64,000 bases of DNA from Brachionus sp. 'Tiscar' (taxonomy: Eukaryota; Rotifera; Eurotatoria; Ploima; Brachionidae): assembly GCA_006352455.1 (NCBI GenBank), contig VANL01000063.1, positions 18,572-82,571 on the forward strand, given 5' to 3'. Shown here piece after piece: positions 45,787 to 58,199 of the stretch. Numbering within the stretch: position 1 is the first letter of the stretch; each line of letters starts with the position of its first letter. A program made the translations under genes and the position numbers. The notes under the pieces were generated by a model. The model had not been told where the DNA came from, did no database searches, and saw nothing but the letters and a program-made list of their open reading frames with translations.

Positions 45787-47348
45787 TTATTTTCGTTTAT
45801 TAAATCGTTTTTGATATTGATCTGTTGATCTAATCCCCAGTTTTGAAGCCCTGCTGTAAACATCTTTGACAGCAAACGGTGACGACTGACAAATGTAGTC
45901 TGGATCGAGTGGATTATTTTTGACAAGAGCTTTTTTTGGTGGTAAATTCTGAGCTATTGGTTGATCTTCACTCAGTTGCGGATAATTTGGATGCTTTCCA
46001 CCATGAGGCATTGGCAGCGAGAACTTAACAGAACAAAATATTGAAAAGTGTCTTTGAATTTTTACAATTAAAATTTACTCTTAATCCTTTAGTTGATAAT
46101 GGTTTTCGTCTTCCTTTAAAAACTTTATTGCCATCAGAATCAACAGTAACAACATATCTGTCCAATGTTTTATAACCACAATTAGGACAGAATTTTTTGC
46201 TCATATCAGTAGTCACCCTTTTTAGGAAAAAAATCAATTAGTCTACTTTAAATTGAAATATTTTTCTTGTTGAAAATAATAATACTTGTGACATGTGATA
46301 CATTTAAATACATAGCTTCTGGCTTTTTTAATTAGAAGACCGTCTATAGAAATAACTGGTATGCCTATTTGAATGAGAACATTCTAGGCAAATAAAAAAA
46401 TATTTTCAAAATTATAATTAATGATTTTTATTGACAAAAAATTTACTTGCATTGCAAAATCAGCAGTCATACAAGCTACTTTGAGCTTAAGATCTTTTAT
46501 GTCTTGTTCTTGCGAATCTAATTGATTTTCTTTTTTAATTTGCTTTATATTTGAAGGATTAATCCAGCCTTCATCATCATTGTCATCTTCATTAGCTTCT
46601 TCGTTATTGTTTTGGTCAACTTGATCATTATTTTGATTGTCACAAAATTCATCGTTTTTTTCTTGTTCTAATTCTTGTATTGATAAATTTTGCACACAAT
46701 TTTCAAGACTTGTATCTTTATTTTCATTAGCATCTTCTTTTATTTCATTATTTTCATTTTTAATTGATTTGGACGGTAAATAAAATCCAGCTATATTTAC
46801 TGATTTATCTAATTTTAACCGGCTTGTATCAATAGATGTGTTCTTTAAACAAAATATATACAATTTTATTTTTGTAATTATTTTTTATTTACATCTTTTG
46901 TAGGTGTCAATTTTAATACAGAAAACTGATCTTCAGACAGATTTTCTTTGCATAACTGATATGTCAAAGCAATAAGTTTTAAATCAACCGCTGACAAATT
47001 TGAATAATCGCCAGTTTTTTTTGAAAAATCAGTTACTTTTTATTTAAAAAATGGTAATTGAGTAAAAATTTAAAAAAAAATTAATTTACCAAATTTTATT
47101 GAGTCTGATATTGGTTCTTTTAGTTTAAAATCAAAGGGTAACACTTGAAGATATTGTCTTGTAGCAGAATCACGAATTTCACTGACAACATCTCCAACTG
47201 CGTAGACTGTTTGTGCCAAATCCTTTCAAGTCAAATTTTAGCGTTGTTTATATTTTATTTTTTTCAACCATACTTTTAAAGGAGCTCGACGAATAAGTAC
47301 TGATGAATCAACTACCAAAAGATCAATCGGTTTACTATTTAAATCCAT
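45787..47348 (-). CDS. NOB1: NOB1 endonuclease (18S rRNA 3'-end maturation)
   Basis: NOB1 is the PIN-domain nuclease that cuts 20S pre-rRNA at site D to form mature 18S rRNA in late pre-40S particles. Seven exons: 47348-47274, 47222-47090, 47035-46893, 46842-46447, 46383-46286, 46217-46079, 46023-45787, phase-consistent, 406 residues (human 412). The PIN domain begins LLVVDSSVLI with Asp14, followed by DVVSEIRD, FSKKTGDYSNLSAVDLKLIALTYQL and later KVACMTADFAMQNVL. The acidic middle ends in the family motif GWINPSNIKQIKKE. The zinc ribbon is KCITCHK ... FCPNCGYKTL. The C-terminus carries PMPHGGKHPNYPQLSEDQ and SSPFAVKDVYSRASKLGIRS, both NOB1-specific. Confidence 0.94.
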
Positions 47349-48784
47349 TATTTTTTATTTATTTTAGTCTAATTTTTAACTTAATAAATGATATTTGAAG
47401 CACATGTAAAAATGCATTCTAAAACTCTTAATTTTTTTATAATTTATTTTTTATTAAAATTTTTTTCTTTAATCAAAACTTAGTTGGCATTTTTAGTACT
47501 TTTTCTAAGAATAAAAACAAAAATTTAAATTTTCAAAAAAAAAAATATAGTTTTGTTTTTCATAAATATTTTTATTCTGGTTTTTATAAATAATTTTAAT
47601 TAAAAATTTGTAAGAATTGATTTCTTGGTTTGATTTGTTTTTTTGAATTAAAGAATAATGTTTTATTTTTAATTATGTATTAAATCATTTTCTTTTTTTA
47701 AATTTTTTTATGCTGGATTTTTTTTCTAAAATTTATTCACAACATTCCTTCACAAGTTTAGTGATGACAACTAAGGAATTGGCAGATTTAACCTTTCTTT
47801 TTACAGTTGCTCTCAAAAATCACAAATTTCATATTTTACTTAAAAACTGTTAAAATAAAAAACTAAATTTTTGTTTAATTTTTATTCAATTACGAAGCCA
47901 TTTTTGAGATAAATTAAGAGAAAAAGAATTTACAACTTTTTAAATAAAAAGGAAAATATTAAGCAATTTTGAATGCCATTAGCTCATAAGAATATGGGAT
48001 ATTTTCTTACAAAAAATGGTCTTTACTCCCATACAAAAATTAATTTTTATTATTTTAAATGTTTTTGTTTTTTCTAGCTAATTCAATTTAAATTTTTTAA
48101 TATTTTTTTCAACAGACTATTATTTTAATCCTAGGCTTCAAATATATTTTTTTCAATTATTGTTCTTAATATTAATAAATAATTTTTTTCTCATGAAAAT
48201 ATTTAAAATTAAAGAAAAATAAAGTAATATTTTAAATTGGAAAAAATTGGTCGATTTCCTAGTTAATCAAGTTGTCAAATTTTAGATTTTTTTTTATCTA
48301 TTTCTAATTTTTTTAAAATGCTTAGAAACAAAAACTTAAATTATTGATCTTTTATCATGTTAATATTTTCGTCTCTAATTCAAACTGAATTTAATTAATT
48401 TTTTTATTAATGTATTAAATCTTTTGTCTTACATAATACAATTAGGATAAATTTATTTCTAGAATACAAGACAAATTTACAGACATAGCTTGTTTAAATC
48501 GCTTATATTGACCAAAATCGGAAAGCTATTAAAAAATGTAGATTCTCGATCTAAAATAAACATGCTTCAAGCAGACATAAATTATGAAGCTTAGTCGTTC
48601 CAATCCAGTTGAAAAATTGATTTTATCTAAATTTTAGAATATCTAATTCTTTTTTTACTTGAACCGTGTTCAAGATAATTAAAAAACCAAACTCTGAAAC
48701 CCAATATCTAAACTAAATCTTGTATTCAAAATAGATAAAATAAATTCAAATTGAAAAAAAATATTTTTTTTTATTTAAAAAAAA
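47349..48784. other. Divergent 5' region between NOB1 (-) and the septin (+)
   Basis: 1.4 kb, A/T-rich. It must hold both promoters. No exon, RNA gene or repeat recognised. Confidence 0.5.
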
Positions 48785-50289
48785 ATGACCGGAAAACTAT
48801 CTATTTCTTCAAATGGCGTAAGTTATTTAAATTAATTAAACTGTACACTTATTGATGAATCAAAACAATTTAGTCAAATGAATCAAATCAAAGCTATGTT
48901 GGCTTTGCCAATTTACCAAATCAAGTTCATCGAAAATTTGTAAAAAAAGGATTTGAGTTTACTCTAATGGTTCTTGGCGAGTCTGGTCTCGGAAAATCAA
49001 CCTTAATTAACAGTTTATTTTTGACTGATCTTTATCCAGAGCGACTGATTGCAAGTGCATCAGAAAAAATTAAAAAGACAGTCAACATCGAGGCATCAAC
49101 AGTCGAAATTGAAGAGCGTGGAGTCAAACTCAGATTGACTATTGTTGATACACCTGGTTTTGGTGATTCAATCAATTCAACTGAATGGTAACAATTTATA
49201 AGATTATTGTATTTTTTTTAAATGAAAAAATGATTTTTTAAGCTATAATCCTATAATTAAATACATCGATGATCAATTTGAAAGGTTTCTGAATGATGAA
49301 AGCGGATTGAATAGAAGAAACATTTCAGATAATAGAGTTCACTGCTGCTTTTACTTTATTGCTCCTTGGGGACATGGGTTTTTAAAAGATATATCAAAGC
49401 TATCTTTTAATTTAATTAATTATTTTAAAGACTTAAACCATTGGACATAGAATGCATGAAAGCCTTACAGAACAAGGTCAATATTGTTCCCATTATTGCT
49501 AAGGCAGACACATTGACTGTTGGCGAAGTGAAGCGTTTGAAAACAAGAGTAAAAAAATTTAGTTATAAAAAATAAAAGCTCATTTTTTGCACATAGATTA
49601 TCAAAGAACTAAGTGAGCATGGTATTCAAATTTATAGGATCCCAGACTGTGACTCTGACGAAGATGAAGAATTCAAATCTCAAAATAAGCAATTAAAAGT
49701 GTTTTTTTTTATTGTTTGAAATTGAAATTAAAATGCAATAATTTATTATTGTCTAAGGATGCAATGCCGTTTGCAGTTGTTGGTTCTAGTCAAACTATTG
49801 AGGTCAGAGGAAGAAAAGTTCGTGGTCGACTATATCCATGGGGAGTGGTTGAAGTTGAGAATGTAGAACACAATGATTTTTTGAAGCTAAGATCTATGCT
49901 AATGTATAAAATAACAAGAAAAAAATAAAAAACAAAAATTTTTATTTCTCTATTCTAGAACACATATGCAAGACCTTCAGGAAGTTACCCATGAAGTGCA
50001 TTATGAAAATTTTAGATCTGAAAGACTTGGCTCGCATAATAACAGTAGACGTTTAAAGTAATTTTGAGAAAAAAAATATTTTCTTTTTTGATTTAAAAAA
50101 TATTTTTTTAAAAGAGAGAATAGAGATATGAATGACTCAAATAGTGAAGATATAATGTCCATGGACAAGGACAGAATTTTGAAAGAAAAAGAAGAAGAAT
50201 TGCGAAGAATGCAAGAAATGGTCGCCAAAATGCAGGCACAAATGATGCAGGCTCAATTGAGTGAGCAAAATAAAGCTGTTGTCAATTAG
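48785..50289 (+). CDS. Septin GTPase (SEPT2-like)
   Basis: Septins are filament-forming GTPases of the cell cortex and cytokinetic ring. Eight exons: 48785-48817, 48874-49187, 49243-49377, 49431-49548, 49597-49698, 49758-49903, 49959-50057, 50115-50289, phase-consistent, 373 residues. After the polybasic VHRKFVKKGF element comes P-loop GESGLGKST, switch II/G3 VDTPGFGDSIN, the septin block YIDDQFERFLNDESGLNRRN, CCFYFIAPWGHGLKPLD, G4 AKADTLT, and the septin-unique element GRKVRGRLYPWGVVEVEN with THMQDLQEVTHEVHYENFR. A short coiled coil (KEKEEELRRMQEMVAKMQAQ) ends the protein. Similarity to SEPT1/2/4/5 motifs suggests the SEPT2 group, but orthology was not tested. The donor after exon 3 (GTTTTT) is weak but required by frame. 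Confidence 0.94.
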
Positions 50290-51731
50290 AAACATAAATC
50301 AATTTTATTTGTTTTTTTTTTAAATGCTTTTAAAGCAACTTAGTCATTGAGTGTTATTGTATTTTTGTGATTTTATAACAATATTTTATCTTTTATGATT
50401 TTGATCAATCTAATTTTTATTTCAATTAAAATTAATTTTTCTATCTTAATAAAGAATATTCAAAATTTATAAAAATAAAATAAAAAAAAAGATGAAAAAA
50501 TTTTTTTCTTGTGTGCATTCTCAATATTCTGGTTTAATCAATAAAAATGCTTAGAAATACACAAATTTATATAAACAACTGAGTATTTCTATATAATTAA
50601 TTTACTTTGATATAAAATAATCTTTTAATAAATACTGCATACACAAAACTCTGAATACTTTTTTTTTTTAAATAAATAAATTTTCTGTGAATTTCAAAAC
50701 TATTCTAAAAATTTTTATTTTCCGTGAAAATTTTTCTAAAAATTCGAATTTTTTGAGAAAAAAATTAATTGAATTAATGAGCGATAACAACACATTGTAA
50801 AAATATTGAAAATTTTTTTTAGACCCGTGTTCTATTTTTTTACTTAATTTGTATTATTCAATCTAGAAAGATTTCCTTTCGCTTGTCAAAACTGAATAAC
50901 CAAAACTCATAATGGACAGAAACTATGGATAATGAAAAAAAAACTAATGCTAATGTATTTTTATAAATGATAAACATTCTATTCTTGCATTAATAATAAT
51001 AGAAAATGGAAACTATTAAATTAACTTTTGGAATAAGTAATTCAATTTAGAGGTGGATCATGTTCATATGAATTTTTGAACAATGTTTGTTTAAGATTTG
51101 CTTTAATTTTTCATTTAATAAAATATTATTTTCTACTTTTTAAAGCATTAGAATTATCAAAATTGAAAAATTAACTTTTGGAGTTTGTTCAACTAACCAC
51201 TTAAAATGATTAACTTTATTTACAGCCAATTTTTCTTACACAATCTCAAAATAAAGGTATAATAAAACACAAAACACTTTCTTATTTGTTGCTAAATGTG
51301 AGCAAAATAGATTAAAGAATTAAAAATTAATGTTTATAAGATTGTAATCATAGTTAAGATTGCTTTTTATGATAAACGATTGATTTTATACAGTCATATA
51401 AATATTTCTAAAATCTAGAACTTAAGTTTAAAAGATAAAATTGAGAGATAAAAATTTTATCTATAAATTTTATAGAACGAGTAAAATAAAAATAAAATTT
51501 TTTTTTCAAATATATATTTTTTTGATCACTTAAGTGTTGTTCCCAACCCAATTTTTTTTATTTTCAAAAATAATTATTTTCTAGCATGAGAAAGCTAAAA
51601 TGCCAACTAAAATATACTCAGTTTGTTTAATTATATTTTGCAATTTAGACAATTTGCATAACATTTAAAGGCTTTAAATTGGATAGTTAAAGCAAATGCT
51701 TTTATTGAAGAAAATTTTTATTTTTTAAATT
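50290..51731. other. Intergenic between septin and MTF-1
   Basis: 1.4 kb, A/T-rich: septin 3' UTR and MTF-1 5' flank. No canonical TGCRCNC metal-response element cluster was obvious by eye. No gene seen. Confidence 0.45.
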
Positions 51732-53134
51732 ATGGACGATGAAAAAAAATTCAAATGTGATTTTGATGGCTGTTCTCGCAGCTACACCACAGCCGGCAAT
51801 CTAAAGACCCACTTGAAGTCTCATCGTGGTAGGCAACATATTATCCAAAATTTATTCACTCCAAACTCAAATTTAAAAAAGGTGAATACTCGTTTTATTG
51901 CGACGAAAATAGTTGCCACAAAGGTTTTGTGTCATCATATGCGTTGAAAATTCACCGCCGCGTTCATACCAAAGAAAAACCCTACGAATGTAATAAAATT
52001 AACTGTACAAAAAAGTTTAATACCCTATTCAGACTGAAGGCTCATTTAAGAATACACGACGGCAATACGTTCAAATGTGAAACATGCTCAAAAGAATTCA
52101 CAACGCAAAGCGATCTACGCAAGCATTACCGCATTCATTCGGGAGAAAAACCATTTAGGTATGGAAAAATTAAAACAAAACAAAAAAAAATTAAATTTTA
52201 TTTTTATCTTTAAACAAGATGCTCGTTCAAAAATTGCAACAAAGCATTTTCGGCCAGTCATCATCTCAAAAGTCACATGTCTACTCACAATGGTTGGTTT
52301 TATTTAGTCACACTTAATTTTTTAAAAGAAAAATTTAAATTTTTTTTTCTTTTCAGATACAAAACCGTTCAAATGTTCGGAAAAAACCTGTGATAAAAAA
52401 TTCAAATCAAACTCAAGTCTTAACAATCATTTGAGGACACAGCATAATTTTAATATATTAAAAAAAGTATTTTTTTTTTCATTTTTAATTTTGAAATAAA
52501 TTTAGTTTTAGATCTATTTAATTATTATTAGAAAAATTCAAATGATCAAAATGAAGTGATTTATATACAAGCAAGTCTTTTAGCTAATAGCAATAGTTTG
52601 CATAGCCCAGCTAACACAGAGCTAAATTTGACAGACTTAAACTTGGATAATTTGGATATTGATCTATTGGCACAAGAAAATCCGCCTCAGCCTGCTAATT
52701 TGGTAACATTTGACTCATCAAAAGGACTAATTACGATCAACAGTGACATTCCTATTTCAACTCAAAATTTAAATCAGGAAAATTTTTACAATCTATTGCT
52801 AAAGCTACAGCAAAATAATAAACTAGAACTCAATAATCAATCGCTTACCAGTCAATTTTATTTAACTCAAGAGGAATTAAATCAATTGATTGCTCTTCCA
52901 AGTCAGCAGACCGCTTCTGCTCCGCTCATAGACCAAGCAAATTTTCAACTTGACCAAACATACTTGAATTCATCGACTCCTATAATTCAAAACTATTCAA
53001 TAAATCAGCTTGATCAAGCGACTACGTTTCAAATGGCTAATATGCAGGCAAATAGTATTGAGCCTCCGAAGTGTCAAGAACTTTGCTGTTTGCTCAAATT
53101 TAACGCATCTGATGATTTAGTTAATTTAATTTAA
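51732..53134 (+). CDS. MTF1: Metal-responsive transcription factor 1 (six C2H2 fingers)
   Basis: MTF-1 senses zinc and cadmium and activates metallothionein and transporter genes through metal-response elements. Five exons: 51732-51828, 51882-52158, 52219-52292, 52357-52466, 52532-53134, phase-consistent, 386 residues. Six tandem C2H2 fingers match MTF-1 finger by finger: FKCDFDGCSRSYTTAGNLKT, then the MTF-1-specific HRGEYSFYCD, SSYALKIHRRVHTKEKPYEC, FNTLFRLKAHLRIHDG, FTTQSDLRKHYRIHSGEKPF, FSASHHLKSHMSTHN and FKSNSSLNNHLRTQH. A Gln/Asn/Leu-rich, probably transactivating, C-terminal half follows. A small Cys cluster, KCQELCC, sits near the end, in the region where MTF-1 of other animals has a metal-sensing cysteine cluster (CQCQCAC in mammals). 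The protein is about half the mammalian length. Confidence 0.9.
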
Positions 53135-53295
53135 AATTTAGTTACAACAACAGCAACAAAAATTCTCACTTGTTTTATAATTAAAATTAAAATAAATTTT
53201 TTATACTATATTTTTATTAAACTAAAAGGTGATCATCATTTAAATAAAAAAAAAAAACAAAAAAAAAACTGAAGGCATTTATGATTCCATGAAAT

Positions 53296-54853
53296 TTAAA
53301 TCTGTAGAATTAATAATTGATATGGGTGAAGTATGATGTGAGATGCACTAATTGTATTGTTTATTTTGAAATCATCATGATTAGTTAGATCAATTGAGTC
53401 AAAAAATACAACTTTGGCTGTGTCTGATACAAGTTGATGACGCTGAACTAAATCGACCAATTCAGACTGATTTTTACCAACATTGGCCACGACCAAATAG
53501 CCAACAAAGCCATCAGCTTGTCTCAGGTACGAAATCACACTACTTTTGCCTAGATTTTCACTTGTAATTACTTTACCCCAATTAAAAGAGGGCTCTTCTC
53601 TCAATTCAATTATTTTATTGTAGGTTTTTAATAGTGTTTTGCCAGATCCATAGGCCAAAAGAGATTTAACATTATTTTTACAATCAGCTATTTTCTTTTG
53701 AGTTTCGCTTTTGCTAAAGCCACAGTTATCATTTGGCTCCCATTTCATTCTTGAATTTTGTTCATTCAAAGCTATTTCGTCTCCGTATAAAATCAATGGT
53801 GAACCCTTTAGCAACAGCACTAATGAGTGATAAATTTTTAGTAGACTAGGTTCAATTGAATCAGCGATTCGCTTTGAATTGTACGAATTGACCAAATATC
53901 CGTTTGATTTAGCCGAAGAGTTTAATTTTGCTACAAAACTATTCACATCTTTCAAATCAGATGTAACTGTATTGCTAAAATCTGTTGCCAAATTCAAATA
54001 TGTTTCTTGATTTTCGGGCTCAGTTTTATTTGAACGAGTAGCTATTAGTTTGTATTTAAATGTGTCTGAATGTATTTGATCGGCCAATTTAAGCCAAACG
54101 TCTAATTTGTTTGCCTTAAATTATTTTAAAAATTAATAAATTATTATTAGATTTTTTTTTTCTTAAATTTTAAATCATTAAAAAAGTGTTTAAAAATTTT
54201 AGAATTTGTGAAACAAATGACAATTGACTTACTGAAACTTGAGAGTCTACTCGGACCCCATCGACATAATTTCTCAGCCAAAAATTTAAAATATCAGTGT
54301 CGTTTTGTTTTAATTTTTCAGCCGGCAAGTCGAGCACTAAATAAATTTCTCTTTTTTCCAATTCTCTCTTGAGCTTAGACAAAGTTTCCAAAGAACCATA
54401 ATTTTGTTTTATGTCCAGCACATTATTCTGCAAAATATTGTCCCTGAGAGCGATGCATTTAATATTCATTTTATCAAGATAGTCAATTCTTTGGATTAGG
54501 CCATTTAAATCGCCGAGATTGTTTGAGTCTGAGTCGGAAAAATTTTCAACATCAACTTGATATATTATTTGATTCTGCCACCATTTTAATTTTGGTCGGT
54601 ATGCACATTTGGGACTGTAGACTACAATTAGAATGGCAAATGATAGCATACCGATCCAAATAGCCCAGAAAATAATGAACAACATCCATCTTATTCTGAC
54701 CCAGAACGGATCGTTGCCATAGCGCATAATTTCGTCCTTTGAAAGACCATTAAAAGTAACTTTCTCATTTTTTGAGACTATTTTTGTCAGAGTTGGATCT
54801 GTTAAATCAAGAAACTTTTCAGTGTCTTCTAAATCAATAGCCTCTTTATTCAT
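53296..54853 (-). CDS. SLC3A2: SLC3A2/4F2hc-like heavy chain of heteromeric amino acid transporters
   Basis: Type II membrane glycoprotein that pairs with SLC7 light chains to place them in the membrane. Two exons, 54853-54233 and 54114-53296, phase 0, 479 residues. A cytoplasmic N-terminus (about 1-55) precedes one membrane helix (about 57-79: LFIIFWAIWIGMLSFAILIVV). Next comes YSPKCAY, whose Cys83 matches the cysteine that forms the disulphide with the light chain, then KLKWWQNQIIYQV opening the alpha-amylase-like ectodomain. LGDLNGLIQRIDYLDKM, NYVDGVRVD and GSPLILYGDEIAL are GH13-type elements. Only the nucleophile-position Asp (D203) is kept; the acid/base Glu and the NHD motif are absent, so it should be inactive as a glycosidase, as in 4F2hc. 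Its stop lies about 160 bp from that of MTF-1 in tail-to-tail orientation. Confidence 0.92.
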
Positions 54854-55648
54854 ATTATCTAAAAAATCTTTAAATTAAATTTAATCTAGAAAGCACGTTG
54901 AATTTTTTTTTCAACCATGACTGATATAGAAATTGTTTATTTTTGTGAGAATGCAATTGCAAATAGAGCCGAAATAATTTATGCGTTATTTGATGATTGA
55001 AATATTTAGTCTAAAACAACTTAAAAATATCTCAGAATATCGATTAATAAAACTACAATTTATTACGTTTAAAACTCTGATATTTCATTATTTATCATAG
55101 ATTCTTATCGAGCCACCTTGAATGATTCTCAAATCTGAAATTGATTTTTTTTCAACTAGGCTAGATATTTTTAAAAATGAAAAAATTTGACAGACAGAAC
55201 CTGATTAAATTTTTGGAATTTTTGAAAAAATATTTTAATTTTTTTTTTTTTTAGAAAAAAAAAAAACAAGTTTAACAAACAAAGCGTAAAATTTAATCTC
55301 AAATTGTAAATTGATATAAAATAATTTTTAAAACTAAGCAAAAAAGTTTAAATTAAAAGATAACAAAAATGGCATATCATTATTTTTATTCAATTTAGTT
55401 TATCATCTTCAATTTTTATCAAAAAAATTTATATATTTTTATTCAAACAGAAAACTTTTTATAACTTTATTTTAAATTAGATATAAATTTAAATTGAATT
55501 TTGAAAATATAAAAAATAATTCAGACATGAAAGTAGATTGATTGAAATAAATCGCTAAATATTTTTTTTTGTTTGTATAGTTAAATTTTGGTCATAAATT
55601 GATCCTTTAATGAACAAAAGTTGTATTTTGATATTTGATTATTATCTA
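54854..55648. other. 5' flank of SLC3A2
   Basis: A/T-rich, no gene seen. An acceptor-like TTTTTTAG ends 5 nt before the SLC3A2 start codon. Confidence 0.45.
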
Positions 55649-55872
55649 AAAACATGTCAGGTACCGTGTATGATGACCACTAGACCGCCAAAAGTTGATG
55701 TTGGCCGTTAGTGAAAAACTCTTTTTTCTCTATAATTAAATGATTTTTCTTATTCTCAGTTCAAATTTTAAAATTTTAAATTTTTTAAAGTTTTGTTTTC
55801 ACACCCGGTCAACAAAACGGCCAGCACCATTTTTTGGCGTTCTAGTAGCCGTCACTCATGGTACCCAACACT
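55649..55872. mobile_element. hAT-like MITE, older second copy
   Basis: Same family as the element at 13074-13318. It shares GGTACCGTGT, CCACTAGACCG, AAAAGTTGATGTTGGCCGTT, ATTAAATGATTT, TTTTGTTTTCACA, AAAACGGCCA and CATGGTACCCAACACT in the same order. The left terminus is decayed (CATGTCAGGTACC instead of AGTGTTGGGTACC), internal indels are present, and I found no convincing target-site duplication. No coding content. Confidence 0.85.
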
Positions 55873-57039
55873 TTTTTCAAAATTTGATCATTTAACACTG
55901 GGAGTCCATAAATAAAATGATGTTGTTTTTCTAAGACAATAAAAAAAAATTTACTTGCTGATCTTAATTTCATTAAAATATTTTCAGTTCAGTAGAGCAA
56001 TTTTCAGTTTTCCAAAGCGTATCATGAAAGGTTATTACTAAAACACGGATCCAAACTTATTTCCCAAAAGAAAACTCTGCCAGTTATCCACCACAATTTT
56101 TCTATAACAAAATTTTCCAAAATCTAAAAATCCTCCGACATTTGGTTTGGTCTCCATTTTAATTTTATCATAATGCAATAATTTTAAGATACAAATTTAA
56201 AAAAAAATTAAATCTTAGATTCTCTCAATTAAAAAATTCACAGACTGTCAAAGCAGGGCATTTACTAGCGCTACTGCTCGGGATTCTTATCATCCCCTCC
56301 TGCATTTTTTAATACTACTACTAGATTCAATTTATAATTAAACAAGCAAAAAAATTAAATAAAAAAATTTTAAAAATTATTGTTTTACAATTTAAATAAA
56401 AATTAAAATTATTTAATATTATTTAAATTTTAATAAATTTGACTGTAGTGCATTTAGTAATGATTTAGCGCATCTAAACATAGAAAGGATTAAAATTTTT
56501 CGAACAAAAAATTCATTTGTCATTATTTAAATTATTCAAAAAATAATAATAATAATATAATTTCAGCAATCAATCATATGTTTGGGCAACACTTGTTTGT
56601 TCCATTAATTAGTATAAAAAAATTTTAACATAAATATTATTTTGGAATTTAGTTTCTAATGCATTCACGCATTTCAATTTCAAAATATGTTTCCTTAAGT
56701 TGATTCAAGTCAAAACAAAAAACAAAACAAGCTTTTGGCTTTAATCTTTTAAGATTGTTAAGAATTTAATTTTTAATAATATCAAGATATTTACATTTAA
56801 AACAAAATGAGCTTAAATCCGCTCGTTTTTTAATTGTTTTCTTTAAGGGATATGGTTGTCTTATATCAATATTTTCCTAAATGCTAATCTTTAATTTAAC
56901 AATAACTAAACAATAAATCTTATAAATAACTAAGACTAAACTTGATAAATACTTTTTATATTGCTTTATTTAGTTGTTAGTCCAAATTTGGCTCTTAAAA
57001 ACCAAGAAAAATTACAGTTTATACTAAACTTAGCTAGTC
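55873..57039. other. Intergenic, A/T-rich
   Basis: 5' flank of MORN4. It includes a slightly GC-richer stretch at about 56250-56310 and an AAT repeat near 56543-56558. No gene recognised. Confidence 0.45.
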
Positions 57040-57686
57040 ATGAATAGCAATCATCAAAAAAGTAAGCCTTATTATTTTCCTAATACCTTTGTAGATTAAT
57101 TGATAAAATAAAGTTCGACGACCACATCCCATTGATTCTTGATATTTATATTTTTTGCTTTAAATTAGAGACAAAAGGTAACTCAGGATTGTCTAATACT
57201 AATTTGACAAACAACAGTCATCTAAGTCACAAAATGATTCAGGCATCGTACAAATACCCGGATGGTTCGGAGTACAAGGGAGAATGGAACAATGAGGGAC
57301 AGAGGCACGGCTTCGGCATTTTATTGCTTAATGACGGAACAAAGTACATGGGCGAATTCGAAAATGGGCTGTGTCATGGTCTGGGCGTTATGATATTTCC
57401 GGATGGGTCAAAATATGAGGGCGAATTTTTTCATGGCAAATACAATAATTTGGGCGTATTTACTAGATGTGATCGAATGAAATATGAAGGAGAATTTAAA
57501 GATGGAAAAGTGATAGGACGGGGTCTGTTGACATTTACAGATGGTACACACGGATTGCCCAGAAATGAGGGCTTTTTCGAAGGCAACAAACTTATTCAAA
57601 GAGAAAAGTGCACTGACATTATAAACAGAGCTGTTCAAATGGCTAAAAACGCCAATAAACTGATCAATAGCAAATTAATGAATTGA
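57040..57686 (+). CDS. MORN4: MORN4 (retinophilin-like MORN-repeat protein)
   Basis: MORN4/retinophilin binds class III myosins and acts in photoreceptors, stereocilia and axon degeneration. Two exons, 57040-57061 and 57169-57686 (phase 1), give 179 residues. Four MORN repeats are clear: YPDGSEYKGEWNNEGQRHGFG, then LNDGTKYMGEFENGLCHGLG, FPDGSKYEGEFFHGKYNNLG and RMKYEGEFKDGKVIGRGLL. The MORN4-specific ending is present: TFTDGTHGLPRNEGFFEGNK followed by REKCTDIINRAVQMAKNAN. Compared with vertebrate MORN4 (146 residues) it has about 33 extra N-terminal residues. Translation could instead start at the internal Met of HKMIQASYKY, which would give the usual length. Confidence 0.92.
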
Positions 57687-58199
57687 TTATTTAAAAAATA
57701 TATTAATTTTTAAGATCTCAATAATAAATTTATTTAAAAGACAAAAAAAAATGGGAATTATATGAAAATTTTAATATTGTAATTATTTGTTTTAATTAAT
57801 TTTCTTCAAAATAAAAGAATATTTTCTCAAAATTTTGTTTATTAACAAGAAGATTTTTTTCTGTAAAATAAATCTTAAAAAATTTCCTTTTAAGCTTTGA
57901 TTTTTTAAGTTTGCTTTATTTTTGAGCACTCTAAAATAAGCATATTTTTTTATTTTAGATTTCAAATTGAAAAAAAAAATATTCACAATTGATTCAATTT
58001 ATTTAACTAAAAACAAAGAAACGATGTGTTTAATTTTTATTTAGCTTATTAAATATTTGCTCTGATCATAAACAAACAAACAAAGGCGCTACAAAATAAA
58101 AAATAGTGTCAATTTAAGTTATTCAAAATCTTATCTAAACTGCTTTCAAATAAGTAAATAAATTATTGATTTTAATGGTATCCGTTAAAGTCGACAAAT
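57687..58199. other. MORN4 3' flank
   Basis: A/T-rich, with AATAAA near 57722. No gene seen. Confidence 0.5.

Noticed and set aside
57792..57986. 64-codon minus-strand frame downstream of MORN4
   Set aside because: Lys/Phe/Leu-rich chance frame with no recognisable features.
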